A stretch of 64,000 nucleotides of DNA from Phycisphaerae bacterium (GTDB lineage: Bacteria; Planctomycetota; Phycisphaerae; UBA1845), in contig JAJVHU010000018.1 in NCBI GenBank assembly GCA_022072505.1, positions 1-64,000 on the forward strand. Reading direction: 5' to 3'. The position numbers and the translations under genes were made by a program. Of this stretch, positions 34,227-44,105 are shown piece after piece. The notes under the pieces are model-generated. The model made no database searches. It saw only the letters and a program-made list of their open reading frames with translations, and was not told the DNA's origin. Position 1 is the stretch's first letter; each line of letters starts with the position of its first letter.

Positions 34227-36647
34227 TCAACCGCCCTCGCCGCTTCCCCTTGCCAACCCCTTCGCACGCTCGCACTGAGCTTCGACCCGCAACCGCTCAT
34301 CCGGGCTGAACCGCCGGATCACCTCCCACTCCGGCCGGGCCGCATCCAGCTCCAGCGCGCGCTCAAACGCCTGCACGGCTTTCCCAGGCATCGCCCGGTC
34401 ACTCCCCGCTTCCCCCTGTTCCAGAAGACACTCGCCCAGCAACCGCCACCCCGTCGGATCCGTCGGGTACAACAGGACCGCGCGTCCCGCGGCCTCCGCT
34501 GCCGCATCCAGATGACGCCTCTGCGCGCCGACCCCTTCTCCCCCCTCTCCCCCGCCGTCGCCCGCCTGCCTCGCAGCCTCAAGTTCAATACGCGCCGTCT
34601 TCCGCTCAATCTCCGCCCGGAACGGATCGCGCCGACGCGCCTCAGCTAACGCCGACCGGATCGACTCGAACCCGCTCGGAACCAGCGATCCGCCGTCTCC
34701 CAGCCACAACCCGGCCTGAAACTCCGCCTTCTCGATGCACGGCGTGGGATCCCACCGATCCGCCTCCGCCGCCTTGTCAAACGTCGCCGCCGCCGCCGCG
34801 GCGAGCCGCGGCGCCGCCCCGCCCGCATTCATCACGGACGCGACCAACTCCCTCGCCTCCGCCAGCGCCGCATTCCCGCGACGGATCGCCCCCCCTTGCT
34901 GGATCGCCGCTATCAGCAGCGCCGCGCACACAACGAGCGCCGCCTTCTCCGTCTTGATCCCCGCCCGCGGACGCGACCCGTCGTCTCCGTCAGACTGAAG
35001 CTCTCCTTGTCGAGACGCCGACACCGCGTACAACGCAAAGACCGTCGTCGCCGCGCCCGGCACAAAAAGCGCAAAGTTGATCGCGTCCTGAATGAAAAAC
35101 GCCGCCAACCCCGCACAAACTCCCCCGAAGATCGGACCGTCCGTCACATCCGCTCCCGCGTCGCCGGAAAGTCGCATCACCACCGCGAACGCCGACAACC
35201 ACACCGCCCCCGGAATCAACGTCTGCACGAATACGAAAGAGGGATCCGACGACCCCAGCAGCGGGATCCTCGCCGCAAACACCGCCAGCCCCGTCGCCGC
35301 CGCCCACGCCAGAACCGAAGCCCCGCTCAGTCCTTCGACCTCTCCTTCTCCCCGATCCCTCATTTCGCGCCGCCCCGCGGGCGGTTCCCTCGCCGCCGTT
35401 GGATCCGGCTCGCCGCGGTCTTTCCCGATCCCGGCCAACCGGGCGCTGCCTCCCACCAGCAACATGATCAACCCCAGCAGCCCCGCCGCTCCCCACTCGG
35501 ACGCCGCCTGCACGAGAAAATTGTGCGGACTCGAAATCTCCTCCGGACTCTCGATCGACTTGTACTGAACGTAGTGTCGCCCGAAGTTTCCCGCGCCGAC
35601 GCCCGTCAGGATGTGATCGCGGATCAGCGGCGCCGACGCCGTCCAGTACTGCCAGCGGAAACTCAACGACGCCCCGGGCAGCGAGTTGTGATACAGCCCG
35701 TGCCCGACGACAGCCGCCCCCGCAAGCCCCGCACACCCCCAACCCACCACCAGCGCCGTCATTTTCCGTCGCGCCATCCACCCCCGGAATCGCGCCCGGC
35801 GCCCCAACCCCGCCAACCCTCCCCAGGCTGCGGCAGCCGCCGCAAAGGCGACCCCCGCGCCACCGCTTCCCGTCAGCGCCATCGCCAGAACCAGCAACAT
35901 GACCAACGCCGCGCCGCAGACGAACGCCGCGCCGGACACCCGCACCGGGTCGCCTGCGCCCCTCGACGAACTCGTGACGCCCGTCCGCCGCGACGCCGCC
36001 AGAACCACGCCCGCCACCGCCAGCGCCGTCATCGCCAGATACCCCGCCGCCACGTTGCTGTGAAAGAAAAACCCGTCCGGCTCGCCCGCACGCATCCGCG
36101 CCTCGAACATCCGCACCGTCGCGGAATCCAGCGGCACGCCCCGCTCACGCCAGAACGCCGCCCGGTTCTCCTCGTACATCCGGCGCACATCGGGAAGCGT
36201 GAACCATCGCTGATCGAGACACTCCGCCGCGTTCGCAGCCGCCGACGCCGCGATCACCGCCAGCACCAGCCGACGGTGCAGACGGGTTTCCGACGCCTGC
36301 ATCAGCCCCATCGCCAGCACCGGAAGGCACAGAAAATCGATCGACGCGTTCACCGCCACGCGCTTCTGGCCCGCCGCCGCGCACGAGATCAACGCTCCCG
36401 CCGCCAGCAACATGAACCCGAACGAAAGACCGGTTCGCCGCAGCGCGCCCTCCCTCAGCCGCGTCAGCATCGCCCCCGTCGCCGCCACGAGGATCGCCAG
36501 ATCGATCGCCCACGTCCGCACCGGCATCGCCGGCGAAAGCTCCGCGATCCCCGACGACACGACGTCCCGCGCGGAGTCATGCGTCTCATGAATGAGCGGG
36601 CGCAGCCCGCAGACGACAAGGAGAAGAAAAAAACACGCGCTCCGCAC
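34227..36647 (-). CDS. O-antigen ligase-like membrane protein with TPR-like tail
   Basis: About 806 residues from a GTG at 36647 that opens directly into a hydrophobic helix (CFFLLLVVCGLRPLIHE). Ten or more membrane helices follow. A Wzy_C-type loop is recognisable around residues 355-425: SFRWQYWTASAPLIRDH, ILTGVGAGNFGRHYVQYKS, SSPHNFLVQAASEWG. After about residue 600 the protein is soluble and alpha-helical with TPR-like units (ALAEARRRDPFRAEIERKTA, LLYPTDPTGWRLLGECLLEQ, AVQAFERALELDAARPEW). Proteins of this type join or polymerise glycans on the outer side of the membrane. The two GT39-like genes upstream on the same strand suggest a shared surface-glycan role. Confidence 0.8.
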   Translation of the reverse strand: MRSACFFLLLVVCGLRPLIHETHDSARDVVSSGIAELSPAMPVRTWAIDLAILVAATGAMLTRLREGALRRTGLSFGFMLLAAGALISCAAAGQKRVAVNASIDFLCLPVLAMGLMQASETRLHRRLVLAVIAASAAANAAECLDQRWFTLPDVRRMYEENRAAFWRERGVPLDSATVRMFEARMRAGEPDGFFFHSNVAAGYLAMTALAVAGVVLAASRRTGVTSSSRGAGDPVRVSGAAFVCGAALVMLLVLAMALTGSGGAGVAFAAAAAAWGGLAGLGRRARFRGWMARRKMTALVVGWGCAGLAGAAVVGHGLYHNSLPGASLSFRWQYWTASAPLIRDHILTGVGAGNFGRHYVQYKSIESPEEISSPHNFLVQAASEWGAAGLLGLIMLLVGGSARLAGIGKDRGEPDPTAAREPPAGRREMRDRGEGEVEGLSGASVLAWAAATGLAVFAARIPLLGSSDPSFVFVQTLIPGAVWLSAFAVVMRLSGDAGADVTDGPIFGGVCAGLAAFFIQDAINFALFVPGAATTVFALYAVSASRQGELQSDGDDGSRPRAGIKTEKAALVVCAALLIAAIQQGGAIRRGNAALAEARELVASVMNAGGAAPRLAAAAAATFDKAAEADRWDPTPCIEKAEFQAGLWLGDGGSLVPSGFESIRSALAEARRRDPFRAEIERKTARIELEAARQAGDGGGEGGEGVGAQRRHLDAAAEAAGRAVLLYPTDPTGWRLLGECLLEQGEAGSDRAMPGKAVQAFERALELDAARPEWEVIRRFSPDERLRVEAQCERAKGLARGSGEGG

Positions 36648-36777
36648 GCGACGACCTGCCGACGACGACGGCCGCGACGCACGACCTGCGACGCCGCCTC
36701 GACCGCCTCGTCCCGCTCCACCGGGCGATGTTCGTGCTGAACTCAGGGACGCTTCCTGAAGAAAAAACGCACCGCGG

Positions 36778-39183
36778 TCACGGAACCGTCTGAACGTCGC
36801 GCCGCGCCGATTCCGACTGACGCGTATACGCGCGGATCTTCGCTTCCTCCCGCAGACGCCAGAAACGCAGCTTCAGCGGACGATCCTTCACCGTCGTGAA
36901 ATGATGCCACGCCGGTTCCGGAATATTGTCCCACTGGATCGCCGCCGGTTCCTCCGGCAGACGCACCCACTCATAAAACGCCGCGTCGCGCAGCTTGTCC
37001 CGGACCCCCGTCGGAAGCCCCGAACGATAATCCCAGTGCTGGGCGATGATCCAGTCCGGAAGACGCGAACCCACGCGCGGCACAAGGTCGCGCGTCCGGA
37101 TGACCAGCAGGTCCGTGTAATACTTCAGCGGGAAATGCTCATATACCGTCGTCACCAGGTCGTCCTTCCGGGCATGCGCCTGAAGATGACGGACCACCGC
37201 CTCGATCGGACCCTCGTAATCGTCGCGAAGCTCCCGCGCCAGGTTCAGCAGCGGAAACTCCAGCTCGACCGGCATGCCGAACTTGTCCAGCCGCCCGTTC
37301 TTATAAAGCATCGTCCACGTGTATCCGTTGGCGTTCAGGTGACCGAACTCCGTCGCCGCGAAATACGCCTCACGGTGCGCCTTCGCCGTCGCCTCGGCGT
37401 CCCCTTGTCTGAGGTACTCCTCCTGAAGCCGGACGATCTTCGCCTGATGCCGAGGCTCCAGCACCAGCCTCCGCGCCACGTAAAACGGACCGTATTGGAA
37501 AAGCTCGCATCCCACGACCAGCACAAACACCAGCGCCCCCGCCCACGCCCGTCCCCCGGACAACTTCAGCACGCACGCCGCCGTCGCCAGCGAGAACAAC
37601 GCCGCCCCGCCCAGCAGGTACCGGTAGAACGGGTGGTTGGCCAGCGCCGCCGCTGAAAACACGACCGCCAGCCCCGCGACGATCGCGATCTGCTTCCAGT
37701 CCGCGTCGAACCACGCCTCGTCACGACGCGACGCGAACGAGGAGCGCACGATCCAGACCCCCGTCCCCGCGCACGCCGCCGCAAAAAAACCCAGGAGGAT
37801 GAAAAACGAACCGGACGAGGCCGGAGCAACCGCCGCCGCGAAAAACAACACCGCGCACCCCAGCGCCGCCAGACCCGTCCACCCCCGCCCCCTCGGCTCA
37901 CACGCGCGAACGCCCTTTCCCGCCACGAACGCGAGCAATCCGAACACGAATGCCGCCAGCAGCAGCAGCCCCGCCGCCAGCAGCCCCGACGGCGCATTGT
38001 GCAACAGAACCCGGAAATGATCCGCGATGTCCGCAGCGCGCCACGACCACTCCAGCAGCCCTTCCACGTGCAGCCCGCGCATCGTCGCCGCCGTCACCGC
38101 CAGCCACGCGGCGCCCGTCGCCGCCGTCAGCACCGCGAGCACCGCCCGCCGGCGCGCCGCCGCCCGACTCAACGCGATCGGAACCAGCAGCACAAAAGGC
38201 CACGCGCCGGAGTGCAGATGAATCAGATAGGCGCGCAGCGACGCAACCAGCCGCGACCACGACTCCTTGATCGGCACGCCGCTGTCGTCGTAGTCCCGGT
38301 CCCACGACCTTGTGTAAATGAAAAAAGGCGCCGTCAACCCCGCCGCCAGAACGCACGCAACGACGTACCGCAGGAACACCGAGTGCCGCAACCGTGTCAG
38401 CAACCGCCGCCCCGCCTCGTCGTAGCGGATCACGCCGTGCTTCAGCAGCGCATGAACCCCCAGCCCCCCCGTCACGCCCACCATCGTGGGGAAAAACGTG
38501 TAAAACGAACCCACCCCTCCGAGCACGAACAACGTCGCGCCCCACCGCCGCTCGCGCGTCATCCGCACGTATCCCCAGACCTGAAGCAGCGTGTACATCG
38601 CCAGAAACGGGTAGGATCGACATTGCCTGGCGAACAAAAGGTAGGGCACGTTCAGCGCCAGCAGCATCACCGCCACGCGGCTCAGCGCCCGCCGACCCGT
38701 CACGTCCAGCAGCGCCGCGTACATCACCGCCAGCGTCAGCCACGCCCCCAGCGCAAAGGGAAACCGCGCCGCGATCGTCTGCCGCTCGATCGTGTCATTG
38801 AACCCGACCGCATCAAACGCCAGCAGCGACGCCGCCGTCAGGTAGTTCCCGAACCACGACGTCCAGATCCAGATCCCGTCCTCGTTGATATCGACGTACG
38901 ATCCGTCACCGCGCAACTGCTGGTCCGTCACCGCATGAAGCGAATGCCCGTGCTTGTCCAGCGGCGGGCGACCGTCGTCCGCCAGCGGATATCCGTATTC
39001 GACGATCCGCCGCGCCAGCGTCGCCGTCTCCGCCTCGTCCTGCCAGAGAATGTTCGCCCCGAGGTTCGGAAAGATCAGCCACGGAGGGATCAGCAGGATG
39101 AACAACCAGAACGGATCGCGCGCAAGCCCCCCGCGCCTTCGTTCCGATGCGCCCGCCAGACTCTGATCCTGCCCCTCATTCAT
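36778..39183 (-). CDS. GT39-like (ArnT/PMT type) membrane glycosyltransferase
   Basis: An 801-residue polytopic protein. The ATG at 39183 overlaps the stop of the upstream gene by eight bases (ATGAATGA), indicating coupling. The first outer loop carries the GT39/GT83 acidic signature in LGANILWQDEAETATLARRI followed by VEYGYPLADDG. About 12 helices follow, then a C-terminal soluble region of about 250 residues (YEHFPLKYYTDLLVIRTRDL, WDYRSGLPTGVRDKL). Such enzymes move sugars from polyprenyl-phosphate carriers to lipids or proteins at the outer face of the membrane. The donor and acceptor are unknown. It pairs with the neighbouring GT39-like gene. Confidence 0.8.
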   Translation of the reverse strand: MNEGQDQSLAGASERRRGGLARDPFWLFILLIPPWLIFPNLGANILWQDEAETATLARRIVEYGYPLADDGRPPLDKHGHSLHAVTDQQLRGDGSYVDINEDGIWIWTSWFGNYLTAASLLAFDAVGFNDTIERQTIAARFPFALGAWLTLAVMYAALLDVTGRRALSRVAVMLLALNVPYLLFARQCRSYPFLAMYTLLQVWGYVRMTRERRWGATLFVLGGVGSFYTFFPTMVGVTGGLGVHALLKHGVIRYDEAGRRLLTRLRHSVFLRYVVACVLAAGLTAPFFIYTRSWDRDYDDSGVPIKESWSRLVASLRAYLIHLHSGAWPFVLLVPIALSRAAARRRAVLAVLTAATGAAWLAVTAATMRGLHVEGLLEWSWRAADIADHFRVLLHNAPSGLLAAGLLLLAAFVFGLLAFVAGKGVRACEPRGRGWTGLAALGCAVLFFAAAVAPASSGSFFILLGFFAAACAGTGVWIVRSSFASRRDEAWFDADWKQIAIVAGLAVVFSAAALANHPFYRYLLGGAALFSLATAACVLKLSGGRAWAGALVFVLVVGCELFQYGPFYVARRLVLEPRHQAKIVRLQEEYLRQGDAEATAKAHREAYFAATEFGHLNANGYTWTMLYKNGRLDKFGMPVELEFPLLNLARELRDDYEGPIEAVVRHLQAHARKDDLVTTVYEHFPLKYYTDLLVIRTRDLVPRVGSRLPDWIIAQHWDYRSGLPTGVRDKLRDAAFYEWVRLPEEPAAIQWDNIPEPAWHHFTTVKDRPLKLRFWRLREEAKIRAYTRQSESARRDVQTVP

Positions 39184-40969
39184 CGTCCGACAACCCCGGC
39201 TCCCCGCCGCTTCCGACCCGCTTCCCACCCGCCTGCACCGAGGCGACGCGCCGATAAATCAATACCCCTCCGGACGCCGCCCGCACCGCGCGGTCTCCCA
39301 GCAGCGCCAGATCTTCCCCGAACCGAAGGTCATATCGCTGCTCCCTTTCCCGCGGGATCGCCACGCCGACCAGCCGGTACCGCCGCTCATCCAGAATCAG
39401 CGCCCCCACCTTCCGCTCCAGATCCAGCGGCCGCCCGGCATGAGGCGTCCGCGACGACCAGACCTGAACATCCAGAACCCAGTCCGGCGGCGCCGACTCG
39501 ATGCTCGCGATCACTTCGCCCTGTCGACTTGCCGCGTCCGCATAAGGCCCGAAAAGGGGGTACATGATAGTATACCGCGTCGCGCTCCGCAGCCCCGCGT
39601 AATAAAGAATCTGCGGCTCAGACCCGAGGATCAGCACGCGGTCCTCCGCCGCGGACTCCCGCCGCAGATGCTCCCCGATGCGCCTCCCCTCCACGACCAG
39701 GTTCTGCCCGTAAAGGATCCGGGCGCGCTCCTCCGCGCTTGACGCCCGCCAGAAAGATCGATCCGCGTACGCCGGTCCAACCGCCAGCGCGATCACTCCG
39801 CCCAGCGCCGCCCCGACCCGAAGCACGGTCTGATTCCTCGCGGCGCTCGCCACCCGCACAACGCCCAGCCCCGCCAGCATGCTCAGCGGCGGAAGCAGAA
39901 AGATCGAGTAATGATCGTAAAAATTGAACGAAATCGCCGCCGCCGCCCCCGCCGCCGCCAGCCACGTCGCGGCAATCCGCGTCGCCCCGCTTTCATCCCT
40001 CCGACCCGGAAGCATCGCCGGCGCCGCGAGAATCCCCGCCGGAGCAAGACACGGCCACTGCCGCCCCGCCGCGCGCCCCAGCGCCCACGCCGCCTCGCTC
40101 CACGTGTTTCTCCTGACGTAATCCAGGTTATGCAGCAGCACGGCGTCCACGAACGCCGACCACGCCCCCCGCGACACGAAGAAGACGATCACCGGCGCCA
40201 CAACCGCCGCCGCGCCGAGCGCGGTCCAACCCAACGCGGAAAGTCGAGTCACGCCAGACCGGGACTCGGAGGCGCTTTCGCCCGGGCGCGACCGCCCCGC
40301 ATCCGCTCCCGCACGCACGCCCGTCCCCAGCATCAGCACGAGAATCGCGCACGCCGGAAGCAACGCCACCTGCTTGCACAAACATGCCGCCGCCCCCGCG
40401 GCCCCCGCAACAATCAACGCCGGCCGCCCGCCTCGAATCCGGAACTGAACGCACGCCACCGCCAGCGCCGAAAGACACACGTTGGCGAAATGCTCCGTGT
40501 TCGCCGACGGCCCCAGCACGCGCGGCGACGCGCTCATCACCGCCAGCGCCAGCGCCGCCCACGGCGCCGCTCGCGCGTGCCCCAGCCGCGCAAGGCACAT
40601 CCCCGTCATGACCACCGTCAGGCCGGTAATGATCGCCAGCAGCACATGCAACGCGGCGACCGTCGGACCGCCCAACGCCATCCCCGCCGCGTAAAAGACG
40701 AACACGCCCGGGGGCTTCTGATTGAATTGATCGAGATAAGGCGTCTCCCCCGCCAGAAGACGCTGAGCGATGTAAGCGTACTCCCCCTCGTCCCGCTCCA
40801 GGGGAATCTCGACGATCGCCGCGCGCGTCGTGACGAAGACCGCAGCGGCAAGAAACCAGATTGCGGCGATTTCCGCGCGGTGCGACGCCGACCGGGCCGG
40901 GGCGCCCGGACCGGTCTCCCGTGCCGGCGTGTTCGGGTGCGGCGGCGGCATCACTTCGTCGGCAAGCAT
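39176..40969 (-). CDS. GT39-like membrane glycosyltransferase
   Basis: A 597-residue polytopic protein. The first large outer loop has the clear GT39 pattern IPLERDEGEYAYIAQRLLAG followed by ETPYLDQFNQKPPG, where the acidic pair is catalytic in this superfamily. About 11 membrane helices follow, rich in Ala and Val, and then a soluble C-terminal part from about 430 (EDRVLILGSEPQILYYAGLR). It uses polyprenyl-linked sugar donors by family analogy. Its stop overlaps the next GT39-like start, so the two are translated together. The first 30 residues are Pro-rich and may not belong if an internal start is used. Confidence 0.83.
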   Translation of the reverse strand: MLADEVMPPPHPNTPARETGPGAPARSASHRAEIAAIWFLAAAVFVTTRAAIVEIPLERDEGEYAYIAQRLLAGETPYLDQFNQKPPGVFVFYAAGMALGGPTVAALHVLLAIITGLTVVMTGMCLARLGHARAAPWAALALAVMSASPRVLGPSANTEHFANVCLSALAVACVQFRIRGGRPALIVAGAAGAAACLCKQVALLPACAILVLMLGTGVRAGADAGRSRPGESASESRSGVTRLSALGWTALGAAAVVAPVIVFFVSRGAWSAFVDAVLLHNLDYVRRNTWSEAAWALGRAAGRQWPCLAPAGILAAPAMLPGRRDESGATRIAATWLAAAGAAAAISFNFYDHYSIFLLPPLSMLAGLGVVRVASAARNQTVLRVGAALGGVIALAVGPAYADRSFWRASSAEERARILYGQNLVVEGRRIGEHLRRESAAEDRVLILGSEPQILYYAGLRSATRYTIMYPLFGPYADAASRQGEVIASIESAPPDWVLDVQVWSSRTPHAGRPLDLERKVGALILDERRYRLVGVAIPREREQRYDLRFGEDLALLGDRAVRAASGGVLIYRRVASVQAGGKRVGSGGEPGLSDDE

Positions 40970-41089
40970 CCCCCGGACCGACCTGTCATGACTTTCGCCC
41001 CGCGCGTTTCATCGCAACCTCTCAACATTATCGACCGACGACGACGCCTCCCCCGACTCCCGGATTTCCGATCGCGGGCTGAAACCGCT

Positions 41090-41095
41090 TACAAT
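41090..41095 (+). promoter_or_regulatory. candidate -10 box (TACAAT) ten bases before a start codon
   Basis: TACAATCCCCGGCATC runs straight into the ATG at 41106. The sequence resembles the TACAATCCCGGC before the sigma gene at 3649. A very short or absent mRNA leader is implied. Confidence 0.4.
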
Positions 41096-41105
41096 CCCCG
41101 GCATC

Positions 41106-42938
41106 ATGACAGAATTCGCTACGCCTTCGGTTCCCCGCTGGAAATCCCTGCTGCCGGCCGCCTTGATCGCCGGCGCGACCGTCGTCCTCTACCTGCCCGC
41201 GATCGACGGTCAATTCGTCTTTGACGATCCCTTCTACGTTCAACGCAACGAGCATCTTCGTAAACCGCTCGGCGAATTCCTGATCTGGGCCGCCGCCGGC
41301 ATGCACCAGGCCAACTGGCACCCCCTCACCTGGTGCTCTCACGCCGCCGACCTCGTCCTCTTCGGCGAAAATCCCGCCGGACACCACGCCGTCAGCCTCG
41401 TCCTGCACGCGCTCAATGCCGCCCTCCTGCTTCTCCTGCTCGCCCGCCTCACGGGGCGCCTCGCGCCGTCGATCGCCGTCGCCGCCATCTTCGCCTTCCA
41501 CCCCCTTCAGGTCGAATCCGTCGCGTGGATCAGCGAACGCAAGAACCTTCTCTGCATGTTCTTCCTCCTGCTTTGCGGGCACGCTTACGCCGGTTTTGTG
41601 AAGAAAACAACCGGATGGCGCTATCTTGCGGTGCTTTCCGCCTTGGCCGCAGCCCTGATGTCGAAACCGATGGCCGTCACCTGGCCCTTTGTGCTCCTGC
41701 TGCTGGATGCGTGGCCTCTGCGACGTCTTTCCCGCCGCGCCATCGTTGAGAAACTCCCCATGCTGGCCTTGACCGCCGGCGCGGCTTGGATCGCCGTGCA
41801 TACCCAGCAGGCCGCACGCGCCGTCACCAGCCTCGACATCATCGGCTGGTCCGCGCGCCTTCAGAACGTCGCCGTCAGTTACGTCCGCTATCTCGGAAAA
41901 ATCTTCGCGCCCCTCGAACTTTCCCCTTTCTACCCCTATCCCGGGATGGAAGCCGCGCCCTGGACGACCGGTGAAGCCGCGCTGTGCCTGACGCTCCTCC
42001 TCGGCCTCACCGCCCTGGTCATCCTCTCGGCGCGCCGCAAGTCTTACCTCCCCGTCGGCTGGTTCATCTTCCTCGGCACGCTCGTGCCCGTCATCGGACT
42101 GGTGCAGATCGGACGGCAGGCGATGGCGGACCGCTTCGCCTACCTGCCGATGATCGGCGTGCTCGTCGCCGTCGCCTGGCTGGCCGCGGACCTTCTCGGA
42201 GGACGCACAGAAGGCGCCCCCGCCCCGGACACGAACCCACGCCAACCCTCAGGACGATCCGCGGTCGGCGGCGCGATCCTCCTCGCCGCGGCCTTGTTGC
42301 CGCTCGCGAACCTCACCCGCGCGCAGATCCCGGTCTGGCGCGACAACGAGACGATGTGGCGCCACGTCCACCGCCTCGAACCTCAATCCCCCAACGCGAT
42401 GCACGCCCTTGCCCGCGTCCTTCTCGCCCGGAAAACGCCCGAATCCGACCGCGAAGCGCGCCGCCTGCTCGAAACCGCGATCCCCCTGGAACGCGACCTG
42501 TTCCAGAACACCCTCATGCGCCGCGAACTCGCTGAAGTCCTCCTCCGCGGCGAGCTTTACACGCTGGCGATCATGCAGCTTGAGGACGTCGTCAAGCAGG
42601 CGCCGGAGGACGCCGCCGCCCGCGGCTTCCTCGCCTACGTGCAGGACCGCGCCGCGTTTCACCCCTCAGGAGAATCGCGCCGGCAGACGCTGATCGAATC
42701 CGCTCGCCAAAACTACCTCTTTGCCCTCGGTCTTCAGGCGCCCCCCGCCGAAAAAGCCGAGATTCACGGCCACTACGCCGCATTCCTCGACCGCATCGGG
42801 CAGACGCAGGACGCCGTCGCCGAGTTCCGCCGCGCGTTGTCCCTGTATCCCACCCCGCGACTGCGCACCGCCCTCGACGCGATCGAGCGCCGCGCACGAA
42901 GCGGAACCGCCGCAGAGAACGCGAAACCACAGCCGTAG
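41106..42938 (+). CDS. TMTC-like membrane protein with C-terminal TPRs
   Basis: A 610-residue protein with about ten membrane helices and a soluble C-terminal third. The N-terminal loop FVFDDPFYVQRNEHLRKP followed by WHPLTWCSHAADLVLFG is the hallmark of the TMTC/DUF1736-type family of tetratricopeptide membrane proteins. FHPLQVESVAWISERKNLLC and MADRFAYLPMIGVLVA are further conserved blocks. From about residue 420 come TPR units (NAMHALARVLLARKTPESDR, YTLAIMQLEDVVKQAPEDAA, AHYAAFLDRIGQTQDAVAEF-like). Eukaryotic TMTCs are O-mannosyltransferases; bacterial relatives are unstudied. It is divergent from the GT39 pair but probably shares the glycan theme. Confidence 0.83.
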   Translation: MTEFATPSVPRWKSLLPAALIAGATVVLYLPAIDGQFVFDDPFYVQRNEHLRKPLGEFLIWAAAGMHQANWHPLTWCSHAADLVLFGENPAGHHAVSLVLHALNAALLLLLLARLTGRLAPSIAVAAIFAFHPLQVESVAWISERKNLLCMFFLLLCGHAYAGFVKKTTGWRYLAVLSALAAALMSKPMAVTWPFVLLLLDAWPLRRLSRRAIVEKLPMLALTAGAAWIAVHTQQAARAVTSLDIIGWSARLQNVAVSYVRYLGKIFAPLELSPFYPYPGMEAAPWTTGEAALCLTLLLGLTALVILSARRKSYLPVGWFIFLGTLVPVIGLVQIGRQAMADRFAYLPMIGVLVAVAWLAADLLGGRTEGAPAPDTNPRQPSGRSAVGGAILLAAALLPLANLTRAQIPVWRDNETMWRHVHRLEPQSPNAMHALARVLLARKTPESDREARRLLETAIPLERDLFQNTLMRRELAEVLLRGELYTLAIMQLEDVVKQAPEDAAARGFLAYVQDRAAFHPSGESRRQTLIESARQNYLFALGLQAPPAEKAEIHGHYAAFLDRIGQTQDAVAEFRRALSLYPTPRLRTALDAIERRARSGTAAENAKPQP

Positions 42939-42966
42939 CGGCTTCGGGCGATCGGACGCCTTCCGC

Positions 42967-43767
42967 CTACCCGGGATTGTTCACCCAGCCGAACTCGTTC
43001 GCGTTCGACGACCAGACCGGGTACTCCCCCTTGCCCTCCACCACCAGCCGAAGATGCCGGGCGGTCAAGTCGGCGTTTTCCTGAAGCCTCGGCTTCGGAC
43101 CTTTCGGCGAGGTGAACTTCCCGGCGGTTCCGTTCAGATACGCCAGGTTCGCGCCGCCGTGATGACGGTCCGTGATCTGGTCCAGGTTCGCCCACGACCC
43201 GTCGTCCACCGGCGCGTTGTACCAGAACTCGTCCTCCTCGATCAGCAGCGGGATCGCGTCAAACCGCCGCCGCGGCGAACCCGGACGCTCCGGACGCTCC
43301 GGATACGTCACCCACCACCGCAGGTCCGTCCGCGCCCCGGCGAAACGGATGATCATCGTGTAATCGTAGACCGTGTTCGCGCTCCGCTGCGCCGTCGGAC
43401 ACTCAAGGACGCCATCCATCCCGCTCACGTAAGGCCACAGCACCGACGTCTGCATCGGATGTTCGAACCGCTCGGGATCCTGCTGGTAAGACGCATTGTT
43501 CCGCCCGCCCCAGTCCAGGTCGATCGCCCCCTGCCAGTACGCTCCCGGGATGACCCCCTCCTCCTCCGCATAAAGAAACATCGACGCAATCAGTTGACGC
43601 TGGTTGGACAGGCACACCACCGCCCGGCTCTGCTCCCGCGCGTTCTGAAGCGCCGGCAAGAGGATCGAGATCAGAAGCGCGAGGATCGCGATGACGACCA
43701 GCAGTTCGATCAACGTGAACGCGCCGCCCCGCCGACCCCGACCTCCACCCGTTTCCGTCAGCCTCAT
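42967..43767 (-). CDS. type II secretion/type IV pilin-like pseudopilin (H-X9-DG type)
   Basis: A 266-residue protein with a prepilin leader: basic n-region, then [20 protein letters not shown], where cleavage falls before the Phe and Glu5 is kept. A coiled helix ([20 protein letters not shown]) follows. The remaining domain has the features of the large planctomycete/verrucomicrobial pseudopilin family: [23 protein letters not shown], a late [20 protein letters not shown] (the H...DG-like block, here NG). These proteins are exported and processed by a prepilin peptidase and occur in tens of copies per genome. The exact machine is unknown. It faces the TMTC-like gene with only 28 bp between the two 3' ends. 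Confidence 0.88.
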   Translation of the reverse strand: MRLTETGGGRGRRGGAFTLIELLVVIAILALLISILLPALQNAREQSRAVVCLSNQRQLIASMFLYAEEEGVIPGAYWQGAIDLDWGGRNNASYQQDPERFEHPMQTSVLWPYVSGMDGVLECPTAQRSANTVYDYTMIIRFAGARTDLRWWVTYPERPERPGSPRRRFDAIPLLIEEDEFWYNAPVDDGSWANLDQITDRHHGGANLAYLNGTAGKFTSPKGPKPRLQENADLTARHLRLVVEGKGEYPVWSSNANEFGWVNNPG

Positions 43768-43856
43768 CCGGATGACCCCCCGGGTCCATCATACCCGAAT
43801 GCGCGCCGACCCCCGCCTCACCGCTCTCCGACTTCGCCCCCGCCTCCGGACCGCTC

Positions 43857-44033
43857 TCAACTCCGCGGACATCCACATCCAGCGCCCCGGCGGCTCAGAC
43901 ACGCCGCCGCGACCAGTCCCGCCGCGCAGCAAAGCAGGATCAAGGCCGCAGACAGAGCATGCTTTCGCCGAAGCGCGGATTCGCCGGAACCGGAAGGCGT
44001 CAGCAGGACCGGACCCCGGCTCGCGTCGGACAT
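43857..44033 (-). CDS. possible small membrane protein, hypothetical
   Basis: A 58-residue frame starting MSDASRGPVLLTPSG, with one hydrophobic helix (ALSAALILLCCAAGLVAA) and a short Cys-rich tail (CLSRRGAGCGCPRS). It fills the gap between fusA and the pseudopilin gene in the same direction. There is no strong ribosome site and no family I recognise, so it may be chance. The frame can be extended upstream to a TTG at 44093. Confidence 0.3.
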   Translation of the reverse strand: MSDASRGPVLLTPSGSGESALRRKHALSAALILLCCAAGLVAAACLSRRGAGCGCPRS

Positions 44034-44105
44034 CGCGGGACATGCCGCTCGAAGGACTTCAGGCGACGCGCCCGCGGCGAACCTCCGCCGCAAGGATCGC
44101 CCATC

